Of a DNA stretch of 64,000 bases, positions 48,401-55,169 are shown piece after piece. The stretch covers positions 186,033-250,032 of the forward strand of contig VFFE01006714.1 in assembly GCA_008921705.1 (NCBI GenBank), written 5' to 3'. A program made the translations under genes and the position numbers. The notes under the pieces are model-generated. The model ran no database searches. It saw nothing but the letters and a program-made list of their open reading frames with translations, and had not been told where the DNA came from. The first letter of the stretch is position 1. Every line of letters begins with the position of its first letter. The DNA comes from Burhinus oedicnemus (lineage: Eukaryota > Chordata > Aves > Charadriiformes > Burhinidae).

Positions 48401-48800
48401 GAACATCTAATACTTCTTTAAAATGTTGCATACTGGAATTCCTCTATGGCTATGGCGGTTTCAAAGGTGCCTGAAGAGGTCAGGCAGGTAACTTCCACTG
48501 ACCAAATAAAAAGCTTCCTTATGATTTAGGGAAGATGTGCTACTGAAAAAGCGTTATGGAAATCCATGTTATGCTGTGCTGAGAAAAAGGGCTGCTCTGT
48601 AGGAGCAGTGCCTGAGGTGCCATACTCACTTGGACTTGGCAACAACCAGAAGGTCTGTGAAGAGGAAAAGGTGTCGCTCCTGGGTTTGCAGACCCGTCTT
48701 CAGCTGCACGTGGCCATCCAGGATGAATGTTCGGTTGTGGCATATGAACGACTGCACAAGGGGACATGCCTCTGGGCTGATGGGGGAGAAGCAGCCTTCC
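17402..48800 (-). CDS. ARHGAP20: ARHGAP20, Rho GTPase-activating protein 20 (13 exons, 5' end missing)
   Basis: Spliced gene on the minus strand, assembled by eye from GT-AG borders and phase matching. Coding segments are 48630-48800, 42603-42752, 40657-40698, 39580-39664, 36640-36717, 32624-32690, 30624-30806, 25922-26100, 22866-23027, 21349-21458, 20648-20837, 20050-20161 and 17402-18462. They total 2590 nt: one leading base of a split codon, then 863 codons including TGA. No internal stop occurs. The order PH, RA, RhoGAP, Ser-rich tail is the ARHGAP20 (RARhoGAP) architecture; family knowledge says it stimulates GTP hydrolysis by RhoA and is activated by Rap1 binding the RA domain. Landmark matches include [50 protein letters not shown] and [10 protein letters not shown]. 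Human ARHGAP20 is about 1191 aa; this partial product of 862 aa plus a missing N-terminus of perhaps 70 aa would be shorter, mostly in the tail. TAGAP is a relative but fits less well. Residue numbers below refer to this partial product. Confidence 0.94.
18463..20049 (-). other. ARHGAP20: ARHGAP20 intron between window exons 12 and 13
   Basis: 1587-bp intron. It holds a T14 run at 18527-18540, close to the exon 13 acceptor, and a 4 x 10-bp tandem repeat at 19261-19300. No exon-like segment recognised. Confidence 0.85.
19261..19300 (+). repeat. Tandem repeat, four 10-bp units
   Basis: Exactly four decamers: ATTTCACTGG, ATTTCACTGA, ATTTCACCAA, ATTTCACTGA. They differ only at the last three positions. 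The last four bases of the preceding sequence (CCAA) match the end of unit 3. Confidence 0.93.
20050..20161 (-). CDS. ARHGAP20: ARHGAP20 window exon 12: end of RhoGAP domain
   Basis: 112 nt, residues 473-509 and one base of Asp510; acceptor tttgttgcag|ATTTCT, donor CTCAG|gtaata. It encodes the last RhoGAP helix, [20 protein letters not shown], followed by a short polar stretch that leads into the disordered tail. The motif [10 protein letters not shown] is a near-perfect match to ARHGAP20. Confidence 0.94.
20162..20647 (-). other. ARHGAP20: ARHGAP20 intron between window exons 11 and 12
   Basis: 486-bp intron; no repeat or extra exon seen. Confidence 0.85.
20648..20837 (-). CDS. ARHGAP20: ARHGAP20 window exon 11: RhoGAP catalytic Asn exon
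   Basis: 190 nt, completing Arg409 and encoding residues 410-472, ending in phase 0; acceptor tgttttcag|GTTAAT, donor AAAAAG|gtaaga. It encodes [20 protein letters not shown] and later [20 protein letters not shown]. Asn445 in the N-L-A-I-C-I-A-P motif corresponds to the catalytic Asn that orders the switch region in RhoGAPs. The exon ends with ESEFTKK as in mammals. Confidence 0.95.
20838..21348 (-). other. ARHGAP20: ARHGAP20 intron between window exons 10 and 11
   Basis: 511-bp intron; AT-rich, begins at the weak donor gtggag. Nothing else recognised. Confidence 0.85.
21349..21458 (-). CDS. ARHGAP20: ARHGAP20 window exon 10: RhoGAP core
   Basis: 110 nt, residues 373-408 plus two bases of Arg409. 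It encodes [20 protein letters not shown] and then a segment containing [14 protein letters not shown]. The F-L-R-x-I-P-x-x-x-L motif is the conserved central RhoGAP helix. The acceptor is cttgataag|GATTTT. The donor reads CAAAG|gtggag, which lacks the usual A/G-A-G-T at +3 to +6 and is the weakest donor in the gene. Confidence 0.93.
21459..22865 (-). other. ARHGAP20: ARHGAP20 intron between window exons 9 and 10
   Basis: 1407-bp intron; no transposon or extra exon recognised. Confidence 0.85.
22866..23027 (-). CDS. ARHGAP20: ARHGAP20 window exon 9: RhoGAP arginine-finger exon
   Basis: 162 nt, 54 codons (residues 319-372), phase 0 at both ends; acceptor ttgtttag|GACATG, donor TTTAAG|gtgtgt. 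It contains [15 protein letters not shown]; Arg336, codon AGA at 22974-22976, sits at the arginine-finger position of RhoGAP domains (G-I-F-R). Downstream [13 protein letters not shown] is the standard helix after the finger. The last residue, Lys372, lines up with the conserved basic residue before F-L-R that contacts the GTPase. Catalytic residues are therefore intact. Confidence 0.95.
23028..25921 (-). other. ARHGAP20: ARHGAP20 intron between window exons 8 and 9
   Basis: 2894-bp intron. Apart from a likely ancient repeat fragment at about 25085-25210 I see no features. Confidence 0.85.
25085..25210 (+). repeat. Probable ancient amniote interspersed repeat fragment
   Basis: Phrases such as 'ctggtgtaaccccactgatt' followed by 'tcagtgaggtt' and 'ggggcccaatcctgcggggc' recur in bird, crocodile and turtle DNA as old dispersed repeats. 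I cannot name the family with confidence. Confidence 0.4.
25922..26100 (-). CDS. ARHGAP20: ARHGAP20 window exon 8: linker and start of RhoGAP domain
   Basis: 179 nt, residues 260-318, phase 1 in and phase 0 out; acceptor tttcccag|ACTTAA, donor CTCTTG|gtgagt. The basic linker [14 protein letters not shown] and the Ser/Thr-rich stretch after it are characteristic of ARHGAP20. The exon ends [20 protein letters not shown], the canonical first RhoGAP strand and helix (L-F-G-x-x-L ... P-x-x-L). Confidence 0.94.
26101..30623 (-). other. ARHGAP20: ARHGAP20 intron between window exons 7 and 8
   Basis: 4523-bp intron. It contains a short TG repeat (26257-26274), a CR1 tail (28959-29069) and, at about 29470-29900, a repeat-free AT-rich stretch with an exact octamer ATTTGCAT (29489-29496) and TAATTA-like sites. 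No exon recognised. Confidence 0.85.
28959..29069 (-). mobile_element. CR1 LINE, 3' end fragment, reverse orientation
   Basis: Begins 'tcatagaatcataaaattg', then 'aggttggaaaagacctttaa' and 'gatcatctagtccaacc', and ends in 'ccatgtctctaagcacca'. About 110 bp, sense with ARHGAP20. Its last part (AAACCATGTCTCTAAGCACC) points to the same CR1 subfamily as the copy at 43183-43751. Confidence 0.92.
30624..30806 (-). CDS. ARHGAP20: ARHGAP20 window exon 7: end of RA domain
   Basis: 183 nt, phase 1 at both ends, residues 199-258 with split codons Gly198 and Asp259. Acceptor tttgaacag|GACATG, donor AACG|gtatgt. It begins [14 protein letters not shown], conserved with mammals, then has a variable Cys-containing loop ([10 protein letters not shown]), then [18 protein letters not shown], which is the last conserved RA-region segment. 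The loop between the two conserved blocks is the least conserved part of the domain. Confidence 0.92.
30940..31045 (+). repeat. Probable ancient amniote interspersed repeat fragment
   Basis: 'ttacactggcataaatcat', then 'ggagttactgtg' and 'aaaatcagacc', resembles the widely dispersed 'ttacaccagtgtaaat ... ggagttac' repeats of sauropsid genomes. Family not named. Confidence 0.35.
32505..32527 (+). repeat. (AAAAC)n microsatellite, about 4-5 units
   Basis: Pentamer tract in the intron, about 100 bp on the intron side of the exon 6 donor. Confidence 0.9.
32624..32690 (-). CDS. ARHGAP20: ARHGAP20 window exon 6: RA domain strand 3
   Basis: 67 nt, residues 176-197 and one base of Gly198; acceptor gttttaaag|GGCTCT, donor ATTG|gtaagt. 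It encodes [20 protein letters not shown] and then LI. D-Y-x-L-W-V followed by a short acidic loop and Y-P-L-I-G is the conserved RA-domain core strand of ARHGAP20. The acceptor has a weaker pyrimidine tract than the other exons but the reading is unambiguous. Confidence 0.93.
32691..36639 (-). other. ARHGAP20: ARHGAP20 intron between window exons 5 and 6
   Basis: 3949-bp intron. About 32950-33620 is a GC-rich block in otherwise AT-rich DNA and carries a 200-codon minus-strand frame (33009-33611) without known domain. A 13-bp tandem duplication is at 33645-33670. Remaining sequence shows nothing recognisable. Confidence 0.85.
33645..33670 (+). repeat. Perfect 13-bp tandem duplication
   Basis: CAGCCCTTTTGTG at 33645-33657 is repeated immediately at 33658-33670. 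Confidence 0.9.
36640..36717 (-). CDS. ARHGAP20: ARHGAP20 window exon 5: RA domain strand 2 and helix 1
   Basis: 78 nt, exactly 26 codons (residues 150-175), phase 0 on both sides; acceptor attcacag|TCAAAA, donor ATTAAC|gtaagt. It encodes [20 protein letters not shown], then QQLGIN. This is the RA-domain pattern in which strand 2 (K-T-x-x-V) is followed by T-A-x-x-V-I and the ubiquitin-like helix. The human sequence around here is similar (SKTITVMNSDTANEVI). Confidence 0.94.
36718..39579 (-). other. ARHGAP20: ARHGAP20 intron between window exons 4 and 5
   Basis: 2862-bp intron; a 159-codon plus-strand frame at 37305-37784 has no domain or neighbour support. No repeat recognised. Confidence 0.85.
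39580..39664 (-). CDS. ARHGAP20: ARHGAP20 window exon 4: PH-RA linker and first RA strand
   Basis: 85 nt; acceptor tttttcag|TCGAAT, donor GCATAT|gtaagt. It completes Ser121 and encodes residues 122-149, ending in phase 0. The segment [20 protein letters not shown] is a highly conserved ARHGAP20 signature that joins the PH domain to the first beta strand of the Ras-association (RA) domain. The very good match and strong splice sites make this one of the anchor exons for the gene call. Confidence 0.95.
39665..40656 (-). other. ARHGAP20: ARHGAP20 intron between window exons 3 and 4
   Basis: 992-bp intron, about a third of it taken up by the hAT-like MITE at 40292-40602. Confidence 0.85.
40292..40602. 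mobile_element. Non-autonomous hAT-type DNA transposon (MITE), about 311 bp
   Basis: The left end CAGAGGTTCCTGAGCTGGG and the reverse complement of the right end, CAGTGATTCCCAAGCTGTGG, form an imperfect terminal inverted repeat (about 14 of 18 positions) of the hAT/Charlie form CAGTGGTTCCCAAACTGTGG. The 8-bp flanks are GGTTAGAG (40284-40291) and GTCTAGAT (40603-40610). They share five positions, and the right one fits the hAT target-site consensus nTCTAGAn. No transposase is encoded; a 123-codon minus frame across the element is incidental. Divergence between ends and between duplications suggests an old insertion. Confidence 0.65.
40657..40698 (-). CDS. ARHGAP20: ARHGAP20 window exon 3: 42-nt microexon with the PH-domain Trp
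   Basis: Only 42 nt. Acceptor ttcttgcag|GTCTGC, donor CAAAG|gtactt. It completes Arg107, encodes [13 protein letters not shown] (residues 108-120) and leaves two bases of Ser121. This is the C-terminal alpha helix of the PH domain; Trp115 is the near-invariant PH tryptophan, and the family sequence has EQK-x-x-W at this point. Both borders are phase 2 and the length is a multiple of three, so exon skipping would keep the reading frame while deleting the helix. Support is splice sites, exact phase on both sides and homology together. Confidence 0.88.
40699..42602 (-). other. ARHGAP20: ARHGAP20 intron between window exons 2 and 3
   Basis: 1904-bp AT-rich intron; no repeat, RNA gene or extra exon recognised. 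Confidence 0.85.
42603..42752 (-). CDS. ARHGAP20: ARHGAP20 window exon 2: middle of PH domain
   Basis: 150 nt, completing Lys57 and encoding residues 58-106 plus two bases of residue 107. Acceptor ctggcag|GTCACAC, donor TTTCAG|gtaaga. The translation contains [20 protein letters not shown] and [15 protein letters not shown], matching the beta4-beta7 part of the ARHGAP20 PH domain, where the human protein has LTDMWTASC and [15 protein letters not shown]. The exon is read across a 5.9-kb intron that contains a CR1 copy, and the phase joins exactly. No long open frame marks this exon, which was found by homology and splice sites. Confidence 0.92.
43174..43189. repeat. Short inverted repeat at the CR1 5' junction
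   Basis: AGTAGT-GACA-ACTACT spans the point where CR1 sequence begins. It may be coincidental or a product of the insertion. Confidence 0.5.
43183..43751 (+). mobile_element. CR1 LINE, 5'-truncated, with broken ORF2 3' end
   Basis: About 570 bp. It encodes the C-terminal part of the CR1 ORF2 (reverse transcriptase polyprotein): [20 protein letters not shown] and [13 protein letters not shown] in one frame. A frameshift near 43410-43435 follows, then [20 protein letters not shown] in another frame. The non-coding 3' end has 'ggttggacttgatgatctta' and 'cccttccaacctagacg' and the ATTCTRTG tail. The element is dead. Confidence 0.95.
47040..47215 (-). repeat. Probable ancient amniote interspersed repeat fragment
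   Basis: On the minus strand it contains 'cctagtgggactatttgcat' followed by 'agtaaagcactac', close to the old dispersed motif 'agtgggactactc ... gtaaagt' of sauropsid genomes. The family cannot be named from memory. Confidence 0.4.
48630..48800 (-). CDS. ARHGAP20: ARHGAP20 window exon 1: start of PH domain
   Basis: 171 nt, residues 1-56 plus a split Lys57. The acceptor has a good pyrimidine tract ending in ttttgcag, and the donor is AA|gtgagt. It encodes the first PH beta strands, including [15 protein letters not shown] and [15 protein letters not shown], the typical 'hot-spot' pattern of a PH domain in which a basic strand is followed by HLFLF. The exon starts in phase 1, so at least one more coding exon must lie upstream. 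A scan of the minus strand from 48801 to 64000 for the expected basic, Ser-rich N-terminal segment found nothing convincing. Confidence 0.92.
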
Positions 48801-51800
48801 CTGCAAAAGGAAATAAAGGGAATAAAGGAATGCGAATCAGCCGATTGCCTGTAAGAACCAGGCAGTTACTTCCCACATCCGCTGCCAAAAAGCAATTTAT
48901 TTGACCATGTTTCAGTGAAAGGTGAGAGGGACAATAAATATAATCCAGCAGTCTGATTCTGAGACAAAATCTATTAGGGACTCTCCTCACTGAATCTTTT
49001 ACAGCCCAAGCACACAGATAGCATTTAGCAAAATTTAAATACAGCCCTCTCTATTTTGTCTATTTGTAATTGTCTCCTTTTGTATTGAAATCTTAAGAGA
49101 AAATACCACACCTTATGTAGCCTCTCCATAAAGAGAATGGAGACATATTCATGACAAAGGGATGACTGCACACCCACCTTGGTCAGAAGGAGACTCATAC
49201 TTGGGGTCAAAGGCAATTTACAGAAATTATTCAGAATCAAGGACAAACACAAGGTGCAACTGAACCTTGCTAAAGACAGACCATGTACTAGATGCAACAT
49301 GAGAAGAGGTAGCTCAGCCTCTCTCCCAGCACACGACCCACACTGAAGTAAGCTCCCGTTGCAGGGCTTACTTGTGTAACTGGAGCACAGCTATGCTGGT
49401 CTGTAGCTGTGGTTTGTGGAGGCTACTGGATAATCCAAAGCCAGGTCTATGGAGAGCAGATCAGGCTCCCTCCTGGAAGACACTGATTTTTTCTAAGGAG
49501 GTATCGAGTAGGTTGCAGTCCAAGGTTACTGATGGTGGAGACATGATTCCCTCAACTCCTCCTGATCTAACTGTTCTGCATGACATAAAGTAGATGAATA
49601 GTTACTGAAGCAGAAATTCTGATTTATACATGGCCGAACTGAATGAATATGAGGGTCTGAGGGGAGGACACTCCTCCTCTAGGGCTCTCTAGAAGCTGGT
49701 TGCAGATCAGGCTCGCCTTTGGAAAGCCAGAGACATGGCTTCAAATTCTCCCAGACAGGGGAAAGAACTGAACCTGGGTCTCCTGCACCCTCGTGTACTT
49801 CAAATAATGAATTTCTGGATTAAAACCAGGACCCTTCAGCATCTTTACTCACGATTTTTAAATGCAACTTTTCAATTATTTGCTTTCCCTAGAAATGTCT
49901 CCAAATGACCCATTTACCTTTGGTTGAATAAATCAGTTCAATTTTTATTCAAATATATTTACTTATTTTTTCTTGTTAGGAAAAAAAAAAAGAAAAATTG
50001 AGCTAAAACTTGGCAAGATCAGCTTGGCAAGGAAAGGCTGAAGTGAGCAGCTTTACAATTATAGTTTATTCCTGGTCCCACTGGAATGGATGACAAACAC
50101 CCAATGACTTTGCTGGGAGAAGAAATGGACGCTATACGTGAAAGTCACAAAACAAATGGGAGAGAGAGGAAAGAAAACAAGAGTGAGCAGAGAAAACCTT
50201 CAAAAAAGGTCATAAACCTCCTTATACCTCTCTTAGAACCTGCATGATTCCCAACCCTCCTCTCCTTGATGTCTGTGGCTGGATTACTCAGGAAACTATT
50301 TAGGAAATCCTGACAGCTGGGAGAGAAAGGATAAGCTCTGAGATTGGCCTACATTAGCAGGACACACTTTCACTGATCTGTAAGGAGCTGGTGAGGATCT
50401 CTGCCTGGTGGGGAGAGCCCTGTTTGGCCTTAGTTTCCCCTTTCTGGCTGGGAGCTTGAGTTTTTGAAAGAATTCCTCAACTTAATTTGTCTTAAACTGT
50501 GTCCTCATCGTGTCTTTCATTACCTACCTCTTCAGGGAAGAGAGAAAGAAGAGGAATGACTTTCAGAATGAATAATGCAAACCTGAAGTTATTTGATCAT
50601 TCCTCAGCAGAAGGGGTGTCCAGGAGTGTGGAGGTTAAAGCAGAGAGAAGAGTTTTGGTCCAATACAACAGTGACACATGCTGTGTGGCCAGTAACAGGA
50701 GTCAAGGGAACAGCAAGCATCTCTCCTACCTTGCCACTTCCGTGGGAGTGGGAATTCACCAATTCACCAGTTTATCAGTGCCTGATATGTTACTGGGACT
50801 CAATTTCATAAACTCCCTAGCAGCACTTGGCACAGAAACTTAAGCAGAAATCAGGAATGATGACCAGTCCACCTGCATGAAAGCCATGCATGGCCTTTAC
50901 CTCAAAGGTTAAGTCAGGGAAATAGTCACTTATATTTGAACCCAATAACAACAGTAGTTAGAAAAAGCCCTTTCATGTTACACTGCTGTAACCAAATCTG
51001 CAGAAACATTCATAAAACCATACTGAAGTGCCTGCCCCAACTGACTTTCCTGTAGGCTCGTATGTCTCCATATAGGCAACTCTATTTGATTATTCCCATT
51101 TGTACATTTTCTACAACCTGATTTGTAAACCTGGGAACCTCCCAAGTTAAACTAAGCGAAATCTTCGTCATGCAGGCAAACAAAGGAAGGTGCAGTAGGT
51201 TTATTAATGACAGCAGAGGTCAAGCAAATTGAACTTGATTTTAGAACAGGAAAATAACATAAATCAGTTATTTTAACAAAATCTGCCTTTTGACCCAATA
51301 CCTTTCAAGCTTCTCTTGTCATCTGAACTCTAACAAGCACATTCACACACTTTAATAGAGTTTACCTGAAAGCCTTATCAAAAAAAGTGAAAATATTTTC
51401 TTCTTTAAAACAAAGTGGAAAAAATCAAAGCCATTAATTCAACCAGAACCTTCTAAAGCCCCAGGATGAAGGAATATGGAGGAAATTCACCAGCAGTGAC
51501 AAAAACATCTTTTGGAAAGCATCCTTTTGATTCTCTCAATTAATGTTCCATTGTTACAAGACATGAATGAAACCCAAGTTTTGTTACATTGAAGAAAATG
51601 CAGATCAGCTATACCCTCAGGTGTAGGGATTTATATAAAAGAGGTATTTTTGGAGCTCAGTTTTTAATGGCTCACTGATTTTTCTGGCCATTAAGTGAGC
51701 CTAATTTTGAAAAAGTGCTAAGCACTTAAATACTGACTCTTTGAAACTCCATTTTAATAGAATTACGCAAAAATCAGCATTTAAGTCAATGTGATTTCTG

Positions 51801-54303
51801 ATGTAGTTTAAAAAGTAAAAGTAAGTGACATAGGGTCTTCTCTGTGTTCCCCTAAAAGTGAAAATCCCACATCTTTCCAGTTTGGCAGAAAAAAAAAGCC
51901 ATCATCCAAGTTTGTTAAGAAGGACCTGTGAACTGATTTCTGAACGATGGGGATATCCTGTGGAGTCAGCAATCAGCTGTCTTCCACTTTGTCTAGAAGC
52001 AAGGCTGATCCTGATGTTTAGACAGCATTGCCATTGTAACTCTCTAGCCTTAAGTGGACATTTCTTCCTAAATGTGCTGGTTTGGGGGTCTGAAATTTCC
52101 ATGTGTGGTTTTGCCCAAGAAGTAAATTCTATAATTTGAGGATATCTACAGAGATATTCTTGAGTTATTCAGGAAAAGAATAAAATCACTGTACTGGCTG
52201 AAATTATTAGAAAGATAATTGAAGATTTTTCTCCTGGCATTTCCAGAGCCTAAATTTTTATACTTATTATTTTTTCAAATTAATCAGAATAGGTATTTTG
52301 TGCCTATTTAAACCACACAATGATTTAAAAGAACTCTTCAATTTTGTAGGTGTAATATATGAAGTTGAAATCCAAAGAAGTCAGCCAAACACTGAAAAAT
52401 ACATTCCTGTAGCATGCAGTGTGAAAGCAAACACATCACTGCTCACTTCGTCAATCCTGTATTTATCAGAAAACACAAAAGCACGAAAAATACTTCTTCT
52501 CCCTGCGGCGCTTCCTTGGGATTTCTCAGTAAAACTGATACCTGAATGGCATGACCCACAAAATATTTATTCTTGGTGTAATGGAGATCTCAGCTTTATT
52601 CTCTATTTGTAGTGAAAACAATGAAAGAAATTATATTTTCCAAAGGAGAGTTTAACAGCCCATGTTAAGTGGCCACTAAATCCATGATCCAAATGTCATT
52701 TATGCCAATGGGAAGCTTTTCCTTGATTTCAGTCGATGATGACTTCAGCCTATCTATGACTTAGATTAAGCTACAAGATGCCTCAGGGGAACAATCTGTT
52801 CCAAGGCACCTAAGCTGGAATGAGCTATTGCAGGTATCTCATCTATATGACATCCCTCTCACAGACTGCCCATGGTCCATCCTAAATCTCACTCTGTTGT
52901 GGTTATTGTTCTCTGCCAGATCTTCTCTTAATTGATGGTATCTCTGTAGCCACAGAAGTTGATTTCCTCTAAGATGCAGCACCAATGCTCTCTGCATGAC
53001 TGACACCTATTGAAATAAATATCACTTTGCTCTTCAACTTCTGAAGTCCTTCACAAGGGGCAGGTGAGAAACACACCCTGCCATTAGCAGAGCAGTAAAA
53101 TGGCACCTACTCAAAAGGCTGAAATCTGAGTCAGCCCAGACACATGAGGGGTTGCACATGGTCTGTCAAATACTTAAACATACATAATACTTTTCCAAAT
53201 TCCTCTCACAGTGAGTAACTTAACCTATACTCATTTCACACATTGGTATCATAAGCAAAAATACTGCATGCTTGTGCCAGTGCTGAAGCCCAGGTAAGGA
53301 CCAGAAGCTCTTTCCAGGTTTGTGCCTAGACGCATAGAGCTTGCAGTTTGCGACAAAGACCTAACCTTGTTTTGGCTACAGGCTAGGGAGGCCACCAAGC
53401 AGAGCACCTGCCAACCGTCCTCATGGTGCTCAGAGACCACAGATTTATTTTGTGTATCTCAAAAGCCAGTTTTGGATGGCTGTAAGGAACCAGCAATTTA
53501 TCTTTTAGGAAAAATAAAGAAAATGAATTTTCAACTTCACTCTCTCTCACCAAAGCCTTTACTTTATCATCACTGAGTCACAGCATTGGGCTAGAGCAAC
53601 GCACTGAGAGAAGGAGGAGCTGTTCAGGCCCTTTCAAAGCTAGCAAAACCAGCAGCTATCTGCACAGTAAGAAGCGTCTACAGCCCAGCCCACATGACGG
53701 ATTTTTGCCAAAATGGATTTATCAGTCAGGGATGACATGTGATTTGTGACCAGCAGAGATACCCCCAAAAGCAAGCCTGATCTAGAAGTCAAGTTCCTTC
53801 ATTTTCTTAATAGAGCTTATATTGGAAATCAGGTAACAATAACTGCACTTTTTTTCTGTGCCTCCTGCTCAGACCCTTAAGCTCCTAAAACTTCCTGTGA
53901 GAAGGAACTTCAATAGCAGCTTAATAGATGCTTGCTTCATATTTTTGCTAACGAGGCAGGCCCTGCTAACTAGAGCTTGGAAGCCAAGATGGTTTACTGC
54001 TGGAAATCCTTTAACACATAAGACATATTATCCATATTGTGTGGCTAGAGGGTATTTTGCATTCAAGATAATTAACTTAATAAGGTATTGAGAACAATTC
54101 TTTAACCAACCAAAAGAAAAGAGCTCCAATTTGGTGTGCAGCCCTGTCTTCCCAGAGATAAGGTGGAAAAAAACCCCAAACCTGTAACGCAGCAGTGAAT
54201 GCTGATCTGCCTTGCAGGGCTGCTTGTAGTGCACTCAAGCGCAATATTAACATTTCAGGACTTCAACATATATCTAACTTTGTCATAAATGATAGTTTAG
54301 ATG
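48801..54303. other. 5' intron or upstream DNA of ARHGAP20
   Basis: Because window exon 1 begins at an acceptor, this is most likely intron. It is AT-rich, with a 12-A run near 49980. No N-terminal ARHGAP20 exon, repeat or RNA gene was recognised. Confidence 0.6.
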
Positions 54304-55169
54304 TGACTTGACACACTGGAGGGAAGGGATGCCATCCAGAGGGACCTGGACAGGCTTGAGAGATGGGCCCATGCCAACCTCATGAAATTCAACAAGGCCA
54401 AGTGCAAGGTCCTGCACCTGGGTCGGGGCAATCCCATGCACAAATACAGGCTGGGCAGAGAATGGATCAAGAGCAGCCCTGAGGAGAGGGACTTGGGGGT
54501 GTTGGTAGATGAGAAGCTCAACATGAGCTGGCAATGCACGCTCGCAGCCCAGAAGGTCAACTGTATCCTAGGCTGCATCAAAAGAAGCATGGCCAGCAGG
54601 TCGAGGAACAGGATTCTGCCCCTCTGCTCCACTCTTGTAAGACCCCACCTGGAATACTGTATCCAGTTCTGGAGCCCTCAACATCAGAAGGACGTGGACC
54701 TGTTGGAGTGGGTCCAGAGGAGGGCCACAAAAATGATCAGAGGGTTAGAGCACCTCTGCTATGAGGACAGGCTGAGAGAGTTGAGGTTGTTCAGTCTGGA
54801 GAAGAGAAGGCTCCGGGGAGACTTTATAGCAGCCTTCCAATATCTGAAAGGGGCCTACAAGAAAGCTGGAGGGGGACTTTTTACAAGGGCATGTAGTGAT
54901 AGGATGAGGGGTAATGGCTTCAAACTGTAAGAAGGTAGATTTAGATTAGATCTCAGGAAGAAATTTTTCACTATGAGGGTGGTGAGGCACTGGAACAGGT
55001 TGCCCAGGGAAGCTGTGGAGGCCCCACTCCTGGAAGTGTTCAAGGCCAGGTTGGATGAGGCTTTGAGCAATCTGGTCTAGTAGGAGGTGTCCCTGCCCAT
55101 GGCAAGGGCGTTGGAACTACATGAACTTTAAGGTCCCTTCCAACCTAAACCATTCTATGATTCTATGAT
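54304..55169 (+). mobile_element. CR1 LINE, 5'-truncated, large young-looking fragment
   Basis: About 865 bp in the orientation opposite to ARHGAP20. It begins within the CR1 ORF2 3' region ('ctggagggaagggatgcc', then 'cctggacaggcttgagagat') and ends with 'cccttccaacctaaacc' and ATTCTATGATTCTATGA. A single open frame covers 54382-54930 (182 codons, with [20 protein letters not shown] and [20 protein letters not shown]). The same frame continues beyond one TAA through [20 protein letters not shown] to a natural-looking TAG at 55078-55080. The low number of lesions suggests a later insertion than the other copies here. Confidence 0.95.
54382..54930 (+). pseudogene. CR1 ORF2 C-terminal remnant
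   Basis: The 182-codon open frame inside the CR1 copy is the end of the reverse-transcriptase polyprotein, downstream of the catalytic palm. No endonuclease or YADD-type catalytic motif is present, so it cannot be functional. One nonsense codon at its end separates it from the last 49 codons (54931-55080), which are otherwise in frame. Confidence 0.9.

Larger units (their letters stand above)
42753..48629 (-). other. ARHGAP20: ARHGAP20 intron between window exons 1 and 2
   Basis: 5877-bp intron. It contains a CR1 copy (43183-43751) in the opposite orientation and a probable ancient repeat fragment (47040-47215). Confidence 0.85.
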
